Shown here one piece after another: positions 7,911 through 15,837 of a stretch of 15,837 nucleotides of DNA. The translations under genes and the position numbers were made by a program. The stretch is from assembly GCA_028565635.1 (NCBI GenBank), contig JAOXYB010026013.1, positions 1 through 15,837 of the forward strand, in the 5' to 3' direction. The notes below the pieces were generated by a model. The model had not been told where the DNA came from and did not search any database. It saw only the letters and a list, made by a program, of their open reading frames with translations. Numbering within the stretch: the stretch's first letter is position 1; each line of letters starts with the position of its first letter. The DNA comes from Phoronis ovalis. Its lineage: Eukaryota > Phoronida > Phoronidae.

Positions 7911-10900
7911 GTAAGTGTTCAAATCCATTTTCTGTCAAGCATAAACTGTTTGGCTGTCAGCAAAAAAGTTACCACTCCCAAAAAAAAGTTTTCCTGATGT
8001 TTACTTTTTTTTCTAGTCCGCGAGTAGTCCTGGCTATTTGAACAGTTTTTAACACTGTCTGGACCATAACCTACGACTCCGCCGCAGGCAAGCGCAGGGT
8101 CACTAGATGGGGGTCCTGTCCTAATAATCTCGTGTTTCACCCCAGTAAATGCTTTCTCCAAGAAATACCCCCTAATGCTATGCCTATGCCTATGGTAAAC
8201 GAATATTTTTTGAAAATATACCCTGTGTTAAATATCTAACAAGAAAAGTATACCCTGTGGTAAATAAATCTTTGGGAAGCGTGAAAAACATACCCTGTTG
8301 TAAATGCTGGAGCTGAAAAAAGGGGGCCTATTGGGCGGCACACACACACACACACATATATATATTGACTTTGAATGACAGTATCCCCTGGGCTTCACCT
8401 AGTCCGACTTCATGACCCTACTACCGTAGTCCGTAGAAGTTGGCTTCTTGCAAAAACAGCATGTATTAAAAATTTAATAAATTCAAACCAAAATTTAATA
8501 TCCTTTAATATCATTTGCATTTTAGTATAAATTGAAGTTCAACTTCAGTTAATTTTTAAATCAATCTGCTTTTGGAGCAAACTTTATTTAACAAACAGCT
8601 TGAAGTCTTGGTGACTGGTGTATTTATTATACATTCAAACTATGTAGGATCCTCTGGAGATTATTATAAAAATTGTATCTTCATTCTATTTCTGTTCAGT
8701 TTGAGATTGTTTTTATCAAACTTATCAGTAACCAATCCATCTAATATTCCACTGAAGTATTTTAGAGTATTTCAGAAATCACTTCCAAGAAACTAAAAAC
8801 TGAAATAATTGTATAACATACATGTATTATTATTACACATTCGAACATTCTTGAAAACCTAAAGGTTAGTTGACAGTAAATATTGTAAGAAACTAAAATA
8901 ACAATTAATAAAGATGTCTTTTATATATATGCTTTTATTATCTTTGGTTTGATCTTTGTGTTTTGATTTTGTAGCTCAAAACAGAGAAAAATTCAAGGAC
9001 TTTGTTAATCTTTTGGCCGCTATTAAAGTGGAAGATGTAAGTTTTATACATATTCTAGTTTAGACTGAAATATGCTAAGGTTGTATCAACTTAACTTTAA
9101 ACAGTACAGTCAACCTTCTTGGGTTTGTTAGCATTTTGAATTTGTTAGAACTTTGTTATTTAACAAGTTCCATTTGTTACTCTAACAAGTTCAATTCGTT
9201 AGATCACTGGGATCTGAGGTTCAATCTAACAAACCTTATTGAGTTCTAACGAATTCAAGTACTACGTGTATCAATTTAATTTGAATAATAATACATGAAG
9301 GACATACAAGTACGGCAATTTAAGAAAGACAACCTGGTTAGAGTTTGTTAAAACATGTTAGAACTCATTAAGCATGTTTCTGCAAGAAAACTGTCATGAC
9401 ACTTCTGCAAATATATCTTCATAACTTTATTATTCATGATTATACTATGTGGGAAATATCATGTCAAAAATACATTGTTTTCCCTTCATTTCATTCAACA
9501 TTTCAATTACATTACAGCTCGGTAGAATTCTCTATTGTTCCTTAATACTTTGGAAACTGGATTTGTTCTAACGGATTAAATTTGTCAGACTAATGAATTG
9601 AACTTCTTAGATAACGAAGTTCTAATGAAGAAGTTGTCTAAGAAGAGTGACTCTACAAGCCTACATGTATATGTGCTGTTCAGTGGACAATTCAGGTTCA
9701 CATTCATAATGAACAGGGGACACATACCTTTGCATGATGGCCAAGGTCTAACGATATCCCCATCCACCTGTTGGTAGACACAGGTTTTGGATGTATTTGC
9801 CTACCTCAAAGTCTATCTGTCATGTGATTTGTTTAATTGATTGTATACTAGCTGATATCTTAGAGGTTTTTGCAAAGTAGATTGGACGTAAATGTGCATC
9901 AATCAAGGCAAATACCGTTTGAGATATTTTGTGTACTTGATCCAACTAACAAAGTTCCGGTATGAAGCGGCTAACAAAAAAAGATATATATCTAAAACAG
10001 ATAAAGAATCAATTAAATTTCTATGCAATTTTTTTTTTTTAAATAAAGAATATTTTTTCCCCAAAAGTTGCATCATACCTTAAATTCATTGTTCTATTTT
10101 ACAGGGAGAGAAAATTTTGGTGTTAAAGAAAAGATATCGCCAAGCTCCAAATGTATCAACTTCTGCCTCTTCTCAGGATTGGCCAGAAGATGCTTCACCT
10201 AGACCACCAGTGCCTGACTTTGCTCGCTCATCCAAAGATATTGACATTGTTAACCAAGATTATAGTCAAGATGACACAGACTCTATAACAACGGCTTCCA
10301 GTGACACTGTTGATGTCACGCCTAGTATATCTATGTCAAGTATTAGCAGCAGTACTTACGGTATTGAAGAACAGCAGTCAGTGCCCCCTATTGAAGAACC
10401 ACCAAGAGCACGTTTCCCCCCTATTGAAATGTTACCGCACCGAGTTGCCTCCGAGCCCTCATTTCGGTCTTCCAGTGAACCACCTTCAGTGGAGTCAAGT
10501 CCACAATCTGAACGATCATCTAGTGCACAAGCTAGCCCCAGAGCTACATCAGAACCACCGGTACCTAAAACTCCTTTGAACAAGATTAAAAAAATGGTAA
10601 GTGTGATAAATTTTTATGATATCCTTTAATGTTGTTTTTCAAAATGTAAACTTGAAAAAAAATTTTTAGGCCAAACCACTGCAGATAATAAGCCAATTTT
10701 GCCAAAATTAACTTCCAGCTAGAACTCTAATAAGATGTCTCAGAGATTAATTTTTTTTCTTAGTTCTTAAATGAAGTGCTTCTATTATGGGTGTCAGAAA
10801 AAAATTCTGGCAGTTGAATTTTGGAAAGTCATAACTTTTGAATGATACAAAATGTGAGACATTCTTTTGGAGATCTCTATTTGAAAATAATTTTGGCCAA

Positions 10901-13900
10901 ATTTCAACTTTGTTTCTACAGGGGTGTTGGACTTCCATATTTTTGAAGTTTACATTTTGAAAACGTGAGTTTTTACCCAAAATGGCCTCCTTACTGATTA
11001 CATAATCATGTGACAGATAAGTAAAGTAATTTTTCATAATTCTTAAGTTAATACTTTTCCAAAAATGTATACTTTTGTTGGTCTATGTTTTCATTAAACT
11101 GCATAACTTTTTCCAAAGGGGTGTAGCCACCTTAATGCTACTTATTAAATGCTACTTATTATGCATGTAGCCTCTCTACAGGGTAAGGACTAAATGTATA
11201 AGGATTTAATATATTGATATATAACAGTAAGTACTATCAATAAATTGATCTTTATTAGTGATGAAAATAGAAATATATAAAATTGGAATTTAGGAGCACT
11301 TTCTTATATAGTATCAAACTATCAACATTTGAATATGACTAAATATATAAGTTACATAGTTGAAAAACTGTAATTTATCATCACTTAGGTAATTTGAGTA
11401 AAAAAATATTCAATGATACAAACTTCATTATTCAGACTGGGTCCAGTCTAATTAAGCATGTTACTTATAAAGAAATCCAACTTGCAACTTGTCCTAGGTT
11501 TTCACCATTTATAGGTTGTGTTACATTGTGCTCTGCTATGTGAATAAACTGAACTTTTTAACTGAAACATTTTCTGGTGTTCACTTATTTTAGGGAGATT
11601 TTAGAGGAGTAGATATTTAATTAAAGGATTAATTACTACTTGAAATACAAATAGAGGGATGAATAATTATGGCAAATTTGTCAGACCCGCAAATTGGGAA
11701 GATGTCTTTAACGTTTTTATTCACAAATGCAACAATATACCAAACAGATTTGTGTAAGGTAGCCAGATTTTTTTGGAATATATATAAATACTGGATTTTG
11801 TTTGATCTCGGTACAGTTCATTGAATAGGATGAATATTTTTTCCATAGTTTCAAGGCTAGAATGTTTTTATGTGTTACTAAAAAGGGCCAGCGAATTGAA
11901 AAGTTAGTCATTTATACCTATATTTTTTATGGAATGTTTGATAATTTATGTATTTGTAAAATATGCATTGTATTAAAATATGTAATACTAAACGAGGAAA
12001 TATTTGATTCTATTTATAAGGAAGATGGTCTGTTTTCAGGTCAGAAAACTCATTAAAATATTTGTTATCATCATGATGTACAGGGTATTTAAAATAAATG
12101 GGGATCAAAATATCTTCTAACAACTGTGTGGTGTGTCAGTTACTGGGTTAAATCTACAAAAGTACACTACAATCAGTTGTCAGGTATTCAGATATAGCTT
12201 TAGCATAAAGTACTGAAGAGTTGTTGATGATTGAACCAAACAACAATGTCAGTACTGGAAAGTGGCATGGATATATAGCATAATTGACAAAAATATTGTT
12301 TTTTCACATATTATTTGATAAACTGATGATTCCTAATATGCTGAAGAACATGCTATACCGTGCCAGATGCATGCATTAAAAAAGAAGACATTACTTATTT
12401 AAGGCAACTGTTACTTTAAACAATGGTCAAGACATGAACTATTGAAGAGATATGAAATTACTGAATAAGCAGTGTGTTTTTTGAGATAAAACCGAATGAA
12501 ACACTTTCCTGATGGGAAACGTACCAGTCATCTCAACTATTTATGATCTGTATCGCAAACAGGTAAGGTTATGTCCTGTGGAGGGCACTAGTAAGGCAAT
12601 AGTCAGACAGAAAAAATGGATTATAGGGTGTGTCGTGACTTGGAAGGTTAACTTTGTCAATGGTACAGATGTGACATTCTTTGTTATAATATATGGTAGG
12701 TCACTTAGCATGGACTATGCACAGACTATTTGATGTCCAATAGATATCATGTTCTTCCCGGGATCTTCATCACTCTCAAATGTTTCTCAAATGTGCTGTA
12801 ACACTTCTGAGTTACATTTTTTAAACTCGAAATTTTAATTTTTAAAATTAAGAAATAAATATTTCCTAGAAGCTTCAGTAATTGCTTTTTTATGCACTAC
12901 AACTATATTTTCAAAGCAAGATAGGCACACTAATGAGTACACAAAAAGCTCATCAATTTAATTAGTCTTGTTAATAATAATCTGAGGATTTTTTAACTGG
13001 TAAGTTTGGAAATATTCAGCTGTAAGTTATGTCTGATGTAAGGTAGCATATACAGAACAGGAATTTAGTCAAAGTACTGTAAAGCTGATTCTGAATGTTT
13101 AATCCTACTATGAACATTAAAGAATTGATTATGGTATTCAAGTGATGCATCTTAAAAATGTAAAACATTCCACTTGCTTTTCATGAGATCAGTCTTGGAT
13201 GTAGCTGTAGCTTTAGGGTAATTTTCTACATTGATTGAATCCATAGTTGTCAGGTGTAATTTTAAATATTCTTGACTGTGTATGTTCAGCAATCGAAATT
13301 GTTAGAGAGATGAAAGCATCACATTAAGACTTTTGGTTCAGTACACAGAAGGTATATTTTTAGCTCACCATTTTGATGTAGAAATCTTATTGCTTAAAGC
13401 GTCCTTAGTTTATTATTCTCATTGTAATTATATGAGAATAGTTCAGGCCACATCTGATTTTATGAATAAGGAGTTTCAAGCTTTTCTGTTTCATTAAATG
13501 TATAATCATAAGTTGTGTATTAGTAATTTAGTATAGCTGACAATTATTCCTTATAGAATTAGTTACAGAAACAATTCTGGGGGGGGAGCACTTACATATA
13601 TGATAAATATTGGAGTGTGCTGTCCAAATGGGTCACTTTTTCACCAAAAATCCCTAAAATGGGTACACTTTTCACCAAAATCCCTAAAAAAAATTTTTTC
13701 ACAATTTTATGTAAAGGTAGCATTTCCTGGTGAAGTTTCCGAGAAAAAACCTTAAAAATGGGTTCTTTTTGTGACAGAAAACCCTAAAAATGGGTCCATT
13801 TTTGAGACCAAAATCCCTAAAAATGGATGGATAATTTGAGTTTGGGTTGCACACTCCCGTTTAAGAATATGGTCATTATTGAAAAAATCTATTAAATTTG

Positions 13901-14918
13901 TACATGAGTAAACCAAGTTTGTGCTTTGAAGGAAATTATCCAGTAATATAGTATAAATTATAATTTTTCTTTTATCTGTATTTTAAAATTATGTTTGCAG
14001 GATGCAGTAGATTCAGAATCACCAATGAGTGTAAAAGATAGAATGAAGCATTTCAACAGAATCTCTTCTGAATCAGAATTAGGAAAGCTTGTGCCTCAGA
14101 GAAAACGAGAATTTAAACAGGTGTGCACTGGTCATGTTATGTAATCTTAATAATTCCACAAATACTTGAAATGACACTGAATATTTAAAACTAATATACA
14201 GTAACAATAAAATGAATCTATTATCACATGAACATTCAAAAAAAAATATTGTCAAAATATATACTAGTGTGATTGATGCATTTGGACTATCGGCAGATAA
14301 GTAGACCTATTGGAAACCAGTAAGATTACATATAATCCTAACAAAAAAAGCCACAGTCTGAATGTCTAAATGCAGGCAACTAATCATAACAATCACAATG
14401 AACCATCATAAACTAATGTTATATATTTGCTCTGCTTTGTGTAACAGTAGCTGGTGCAGCACATCTACGGATTTTGTTAAATGTCAAGTGTTATTTGTTT
14501 TCATATAAAATAATAGTTCTTGCTGGTGACGAGGACCAAGAGGTTGAAGAAAATTAAATATTTCCTAAAGCCAGACCAAAAAGAAATCTTGTTTAACAAG
14601 CGCGACCACTTCAAATGTTGGTGTTTTCCCTTTATTATGTTTTTTAACAAACTTTGTTTAACAGACGTGACCGCTGCAAAAAAATTCTTTCTTTTAACAC
14701 AATAAAATCTTACTTGTTTTTAAGGTCTTTCACCTGTTAAACACTTTTTTGAAAATAAAAATTTTAAAAAAGGTGTACCTACTTATTTTTTGAGGGCTTT
14801 CCCTGGCGTGGCCTAACTTGGGATAAGTTTTACACATTTGTCTATGAATATCAATCATCTTGTTTTGCAGTATGGAGGAACAGGCCATGATGATGAAGAT
14901 TCTGTTGGTTTTGTTTCG
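7781..14918 (+). CDS. SOWAH: SOWAH (Sosondowah ankyrin repeat) family gene, 5' part, five coding exons
   Basis: Spliced CDS: 7781-7910, 8975-9036, 10105-10596, 14001-14120, 14871-14918. All junctions are GT...AG and the phases join into 284 codons with no stop. Residues 1-76 form the N-terminal SOWAH domain (a winged-helix-like fold), with the family signatures FMLERGCKVRNHELVTHFKK, NREKFKDFVNLLAAIKVEDG and ILVLKKRYR. Residues 77-228 are Ser/Pro/Glu-rich and probably disordered. Residues 229-284 hold a short basic block (VKDRMKHFNRISSESEL). Family members have ankyrin repeats near the C-terminus; those should be encoded right of the window. The molecular function of SOWAH proteins is poorly known. 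I use the family name because invertebrates typically have one gene where vertebrates have SOWAHA-D. Confidence 0.92.
8217..8305 (+). repeat. Three-unit degenerate repeat around TATACCCTGT
   Basis: TATACCCTGTGTTAAAT (8217), TATACCCTGTGGTAAAT (8249) and CATACCCTGTTGTAAAT (8289) are spaced 32 and 40 bases apart within SOWAH intron 1. They form part of a larger, probably repeat-derived stretch from about 8020 to 8340 that is richer in GC than its surroundings. Confidence 0.55.
8339..8365 (+). repeat. (CA)n(TA)n microsatellite
   Basis: About eight CA dinucleotides run into about five TA dinucleotides within SOWAH intron 1, right after the TACCCTGT repeat cluster. Length is likely polymorphic. 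Confidence 0.9.
8975..9036 (+). CDS. SOWAH: SOWAH coding exon 2
   Basis: A 62-base exon following TTTTGTAG and ending before GTAAGT. With the carried-over G it reads AQNREKFKDFVNLLAAIKVE plus D, the middle of the SOWAH domain and its most conserved stretch. It ends in phase 0. Too short to find without the family match. Confidence 0.92.
9037..10104 (+). other. SOWAH intron 2
   Basis: A 1068-base phase-0 intron in the last third of the SOWAH domain. About half of it is the MITE at 9107-9653. Between 9654 and 10104 I see nothing beyond AT-rich sequence and the polypyrimidine tract. Confidence 0.85.
9107..9653. mobile_element. TA-flanked miniature inverted-repeat element (MITE), Tc1/mariner-pogo-like ends
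   Basis: The left end reads TA then CAGTCAACCTTCTTGGG; the right end, reverse complemented, reads TA then GAGTCACTCTTCTTAGA (14 of 19 matching counting the TA). Further in, ATTTGTTAGAACTTTGTTAT on the left pairs with TTCATTAGAACTTCGTTATC on the right, so the inverted repeats extend about 70 bases with one offset. TA duplications at 9105-9106 and 9654-9655 fit TA-targeting transposons. There is no transposase ORF, so it is non-autonomous and old. It lies in SOWAH intron 2. Family placement is inference. Confidence 0.6.
10105..10596 (+). CDS. SOWAH: SOWAH coding exon 3
   Basis: Starts GEKILVLKKRYR, completing the SOWAH domain, then encodes about 150 low-complexity residues rich in Ser, Pro and acidic residues. 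Short internal echoes occur: PPIEEPPRARFPPIEML uses PPIE twice (CCCCCTATTGAA at both places), and SEP recurs as ASEPSF, SSEPPS and TSEPPVPKTP. Such proline motifs suit SH3- or WW-type partners or phosphorylation, but that is inference. The acceptor is TTTTACAG, the donor GTAAGT at 10597, and both ends are in phase 0. Confidence 0.9.
11132..11161 (+). repeat. Short tandem duplication of AATGCTACTTATT
   Basis: The 13-mer AATGCTACTTATT occurs twice in a row, separated by two A residues, in SOWAH intron 3. A replication-slippage product without evident role. Confidence 0.7.
13612..13858. mobile_element. Inverted-repeat-bounded cassette of 31-33 bp tandem repeats
   Basis: Left end GGAGTGTGCTGTCCAAA and right end TTTGGGTTGCACACTCCC are inverted copies of each other (about 14 of 17 positions). 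Between them are five imperfect units starting TGGG/TGG at 13629, 13660, 13728, 13759 and 13791 (with a partial at 13824), each of the form TGGGT..., a T-run, ACCAAAAT, CCCTAAAAA. No coding potential and no clear target-site duplication. It looks like a small non-autonomous element with an internal minisatellite. Confidence 0.5.
14001..14120 (+). CDS. SOWAH: SOWAH coding exon 4
   Basis: Forty codons, phase 0 on both sides, between TTTGCAG and GTGTGC. Encodes DAVDSESPMSVKDRMKHFNR, ISSESELGKLVPQRKREFKQ. The VKDRMKHFNR block followed by a Ser/Glu stretch resembles the conserved linker found before the ankyrin repeats in the family. Confidence 0.87.
14121..14870 (+). other. SOWAH intron 4
   Basis: A 750-base phase-0 intron. 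Apart from the 27-bp duplication at 14589-14680 I recognise nothing. Confidence 0.8.
14589..14680 (+). repeat. 27-bp direct duplication in SOWAH intron 4
   Basis: TTGTTTAACAAGCGCGACCA and following bases (14589-14615) recurs as TTGTTTAACAGACGTGACCG and following bases (14654-14680), 22 of 27 identical, 65 bases apart. No function is apparent. Confidence 0.6.
14871..14918 (+). CDS. SOWAH: SOWAH coding exon 5 (last in window)
   Basis: A 48-base exon after TTGTTTTGCAG, ending before GTAAGT, both in phase 0. Encodes YGGTGHDDEDSVGFVS, an acidic linker without recognisable domain. Support comes from strong splice signals and phase; the peptide alone would not identify it. Confidence 0.75.
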
Positions 14919-15049
14919 GTAAGTATTATAAGTTTAACATTTTCTAATTTTGAAGGAGACTTTTGTAGTTTGTAGTTTGCTTATGATTTGATCTTCAAGT
15001 ATTGACACAAGGTATATATACAGCAAAATATAGATTGAATTGGAACTGA

Positions 15050-15347
15050 TTTTTATGCCCATCTCATGTAGTGAAATGATCATATAGTCATCCTGTATAT
15101 GTCGGTGGTGTTCGTAACACTTTCTTTGTCTAGCGATAACAGCTTCAATGACCCGAATTACTTTCAATATGGCCAACTGGTGTTGATGTTTGTTCCCAAG
15201 AGGGCACTTCGAGTTGTGACCATTTCCAGAAAAACAAAGCATCAACTGGTCGATTTGAAGATTAATTCACCAAGGCCATAAGTGGACGTGATAGGCTAGA
15301 TGACATTTTTTAATGACCTTGGAAGGTGGGACAAATGGCAATTCATA
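15050..15347 (+). repeat. Hairpin-ended interspersed repeat, internally deleted copy
   Basis: Starts TTTTTATGCCCATC and shares with the next copy CACTTTCTTTGTCT, the CAACTGGTG region, GTTTGTTCCCAA, GGCTAG.TGACATTTT and AATGACCTTG. Relative to that copy it lacks 69 bases between TTCAA and TGACC (after 15148). The second hairpin arm is degraded. It lies in a SOWAH intron immediately before a fuller copy in the same orientation. Confidence 0.75.
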
Positions 15348-15739
15348 TTTTTATGCCCATCCACATAGTAGTGGATGGGCATATTGTCGTAGTGTAGGCG
15401 GCGTTGTAGTCTTCGTATGTAACACTTTCTTTGTCTCGCGATAACTGCTTCAATTTTTACCCGATCGGTTTCATATTCGGCACAGGGTAAATACAAGTCA
15501 AAGTGCAGGTCGCTTATACTTTTGACCTCGATTACTTCCAACATGGCCGACTGGTGGCCATGTTTGTTCCCAAAAGTGCACGTAACAATAAGTCTATAGC
15601 CGCAAAGACGAAGCGCTAACTGGACGATTCAAAGGTGGTTATAGGAAGGCCATAGATTGGTGCGTCGCTTAGGCTAGGTGACATTTTAAAATGACCTTGA
15701 AAAGTAGGTCAAATGCCGAAACGATTCTGGGACATTTTT
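15348..15739 (+). repeat. Hairpin-ended interspersed repeat, fullest copy
   Basis: Begins TTTTT then a perfect 12-bp-arm hairpin at 15353-15382 (ATGCCCATCCAC, loop ATAGTA, GTGGATGGGCAT). The body continues for about 360 bases with no credible ORF. The right boundary is uncertain because a further body copy follows directly. No reverse transcriptase, transposase or tRNA-like promoter is visible, so class is undetermined. Confidence 0.75.
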
Positions 15740-15745
15740 TGTCTC

Positions 15746-15837
15746 GCGTGATACTTTCTTTGTCTCGCAATAACTGCTTCAGTTTTTATCCGATCAGCTT
15801 CATATTCGGTACACAGCAAGTACAGGACAAAGTACAG
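15746..15837 (+). repeat. Hairpin-ended interspersed repeat, headless third copy (cut by window)
   Basis: From about 15746 the sequence repeats the body of the previous copy (ACTTTCTTTGTCTCGC, ATAACTGCTTCA, TTCATATTCGG, ACAAAGT) at an offset of 329 bases, but without the hairpin head. This shows tandem arrangement of the repeat body. It runs off the right edge. Confidence 0.7.

Larger units (their letters stand above)
7911..8974 (+). other. SOWAH intron 1
   Basis: A 1064-base phase-1 intron splitting the SOWAH domain. The left third (about 8020-8400) is locally GC-richer and repeat-like and contains the TACCCTGT cluster and microsatellite. The rest is AT-rich with no recognised element; the open frame at 8572-8796 is not supported as coding. 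Confidence 0.8.
10597..14000 (+). other. SOWAH intron 3 (3.4 kb, longest in window)
   Basis: Phase-0 intron without credible exons; the open frames at 10747-11037, 11717-11911 and 12512-12733 lack family similarity. It holds the short duplication near 11132 and the inverted-repeat cassette at 13612-13858. The stretch from about 11170 to 13560 appears repeat-free and could host regulatory elements, since SOWAH introns in other bilaterians carry Irx enhancers; nothing in the bases proves it. Confidence 0.75.
14919..15837 (+). other. SOWAH intron 5 (part), mostly repeat
   Basis: After about 130 bases of plain intron, the remainder to the right edge is the tandem hairpin-ended repeat described separately. 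The next SOWAH exon, expected to start in phase 0, is outside the window. Confidence 0.75.

Noticed and set aside
6214-9669. TACATGTA palindromes (6214, 8819, 9662) as Irx-type binding sites
   Set aside because: The octamer fits Irx ACA..TGT-type preferences, but it recurs in unrelated positions and is generally abundant in molluscan AT-rich DNA, so it is not evidence of regulation.
10301-10583. Open frames of 92 and 75 codons overlapping SOWAH exon 3 in other frames (10301-10579 plus, 10356-10583 minus)
   Set aside because: They are shadows of the long, compositionally biased Ser/Pro-rich exon, which has splice signals and phase support.
1005-11125. GGTGTAGCCAC near 1007 and near 11121 as copies of one repeat family
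   Set aside because: The identity covers only about 11 bases and does not extend on either side.
12512-12733. 73-codon open frame in SOWAH intron 3
   Set aside because: No recognisable similarity, no flanking splice sites in a compatible phase, and it would interrupt the clean phase-0 join between exons 3 and 4.
14934-15544. Two minus-strand open frames (14934-15245 and 15296-15544) sharing the peptide EAVIARQRKCY
   Set aside because: The shared peptide is translated from the two copies of the same interspersed DNA repeat. The frames otherwise diverge and have no domain, so the similarity reflects repeat DNA, not a protein family.
1-15837. CRISPR arrays, operons, phage or other prokaryotic systems
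   Set aside because: The window has spliced animal genes throughout; no spacer-repeat array, ribosome-binding-site-led gene clusters or integrated viral coding sequence is visible.

Overview
The window is animal nuclear DNA: AT-rich, with short coding exons bounded by GT...AG introns and several non-autonomous repeats. It carries the 5' parts of two divergently transcribed genes. Protein resemblance, intron-rich structure and the style of the repeats suggest a lophotrochozoan, most likely a bivalve mollusc. That identification is an inference of moderate to low confidence; no marker here fixes the species.

Minus strand, 366-6863: the first 12 coding exons of an RPGRIP1L (RPGRIP1-like) orthologue, a coiled-coil and C2-domain scaffold of the ciliary transition zone. 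All exon phases join into one continuous frame of 401 codons plus one base. The gene continues beyond the left edge, where the rest of the coiled coil and the C2 domains should lie.

Centre, 6864-7780: the 917 bases between the two start codons. They hold a near-consensus NRF1 palindrome, an overlapping weak X-box-like (RFX) site, an ETS site just upstream of the plus-strand start, and a strong splice donor that could end a non-coding first exon of RPGRIP1L. This looks like a shared bidirectional promoter.

Plus strand, 7781-14918: the first five coding exons of a SOWAH (Sosondowah) family gene. They encode the complete N-terminal SOWAH domain, a long Ser/Pro-rich disordered segment and the start of the region leading to the ankyrin repeats. 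All phases join (284 codons). The gene continues past the right edge.

Introns hold most of the rest. Notable contents are a TA-flanked miniature inverted-repeat element of about 547 bp (9107-9653), a cassette of 31-33 bp tandem repeats between inverted ends (13612-13858), a small TACCCTGT repeat cluster with a CA/TA microsatellite (8217-8365), and a hairpin-ended interspersed repeat with one copy at the left edge (1-162) and tandem inverted-orientation copies at the right edge (15050-15837).

I see no undescribed molecular system. The most interesting point is gene order. SOWAH is the known bystander of the ancient Irx (Iroquois) regulatory block, and RPGRIP1L lies beside FTO and IRX3 in tetrapods. 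Finding the two head to head here suggests this window is one edge of that ancestral block, with Irx genes expected to the right.
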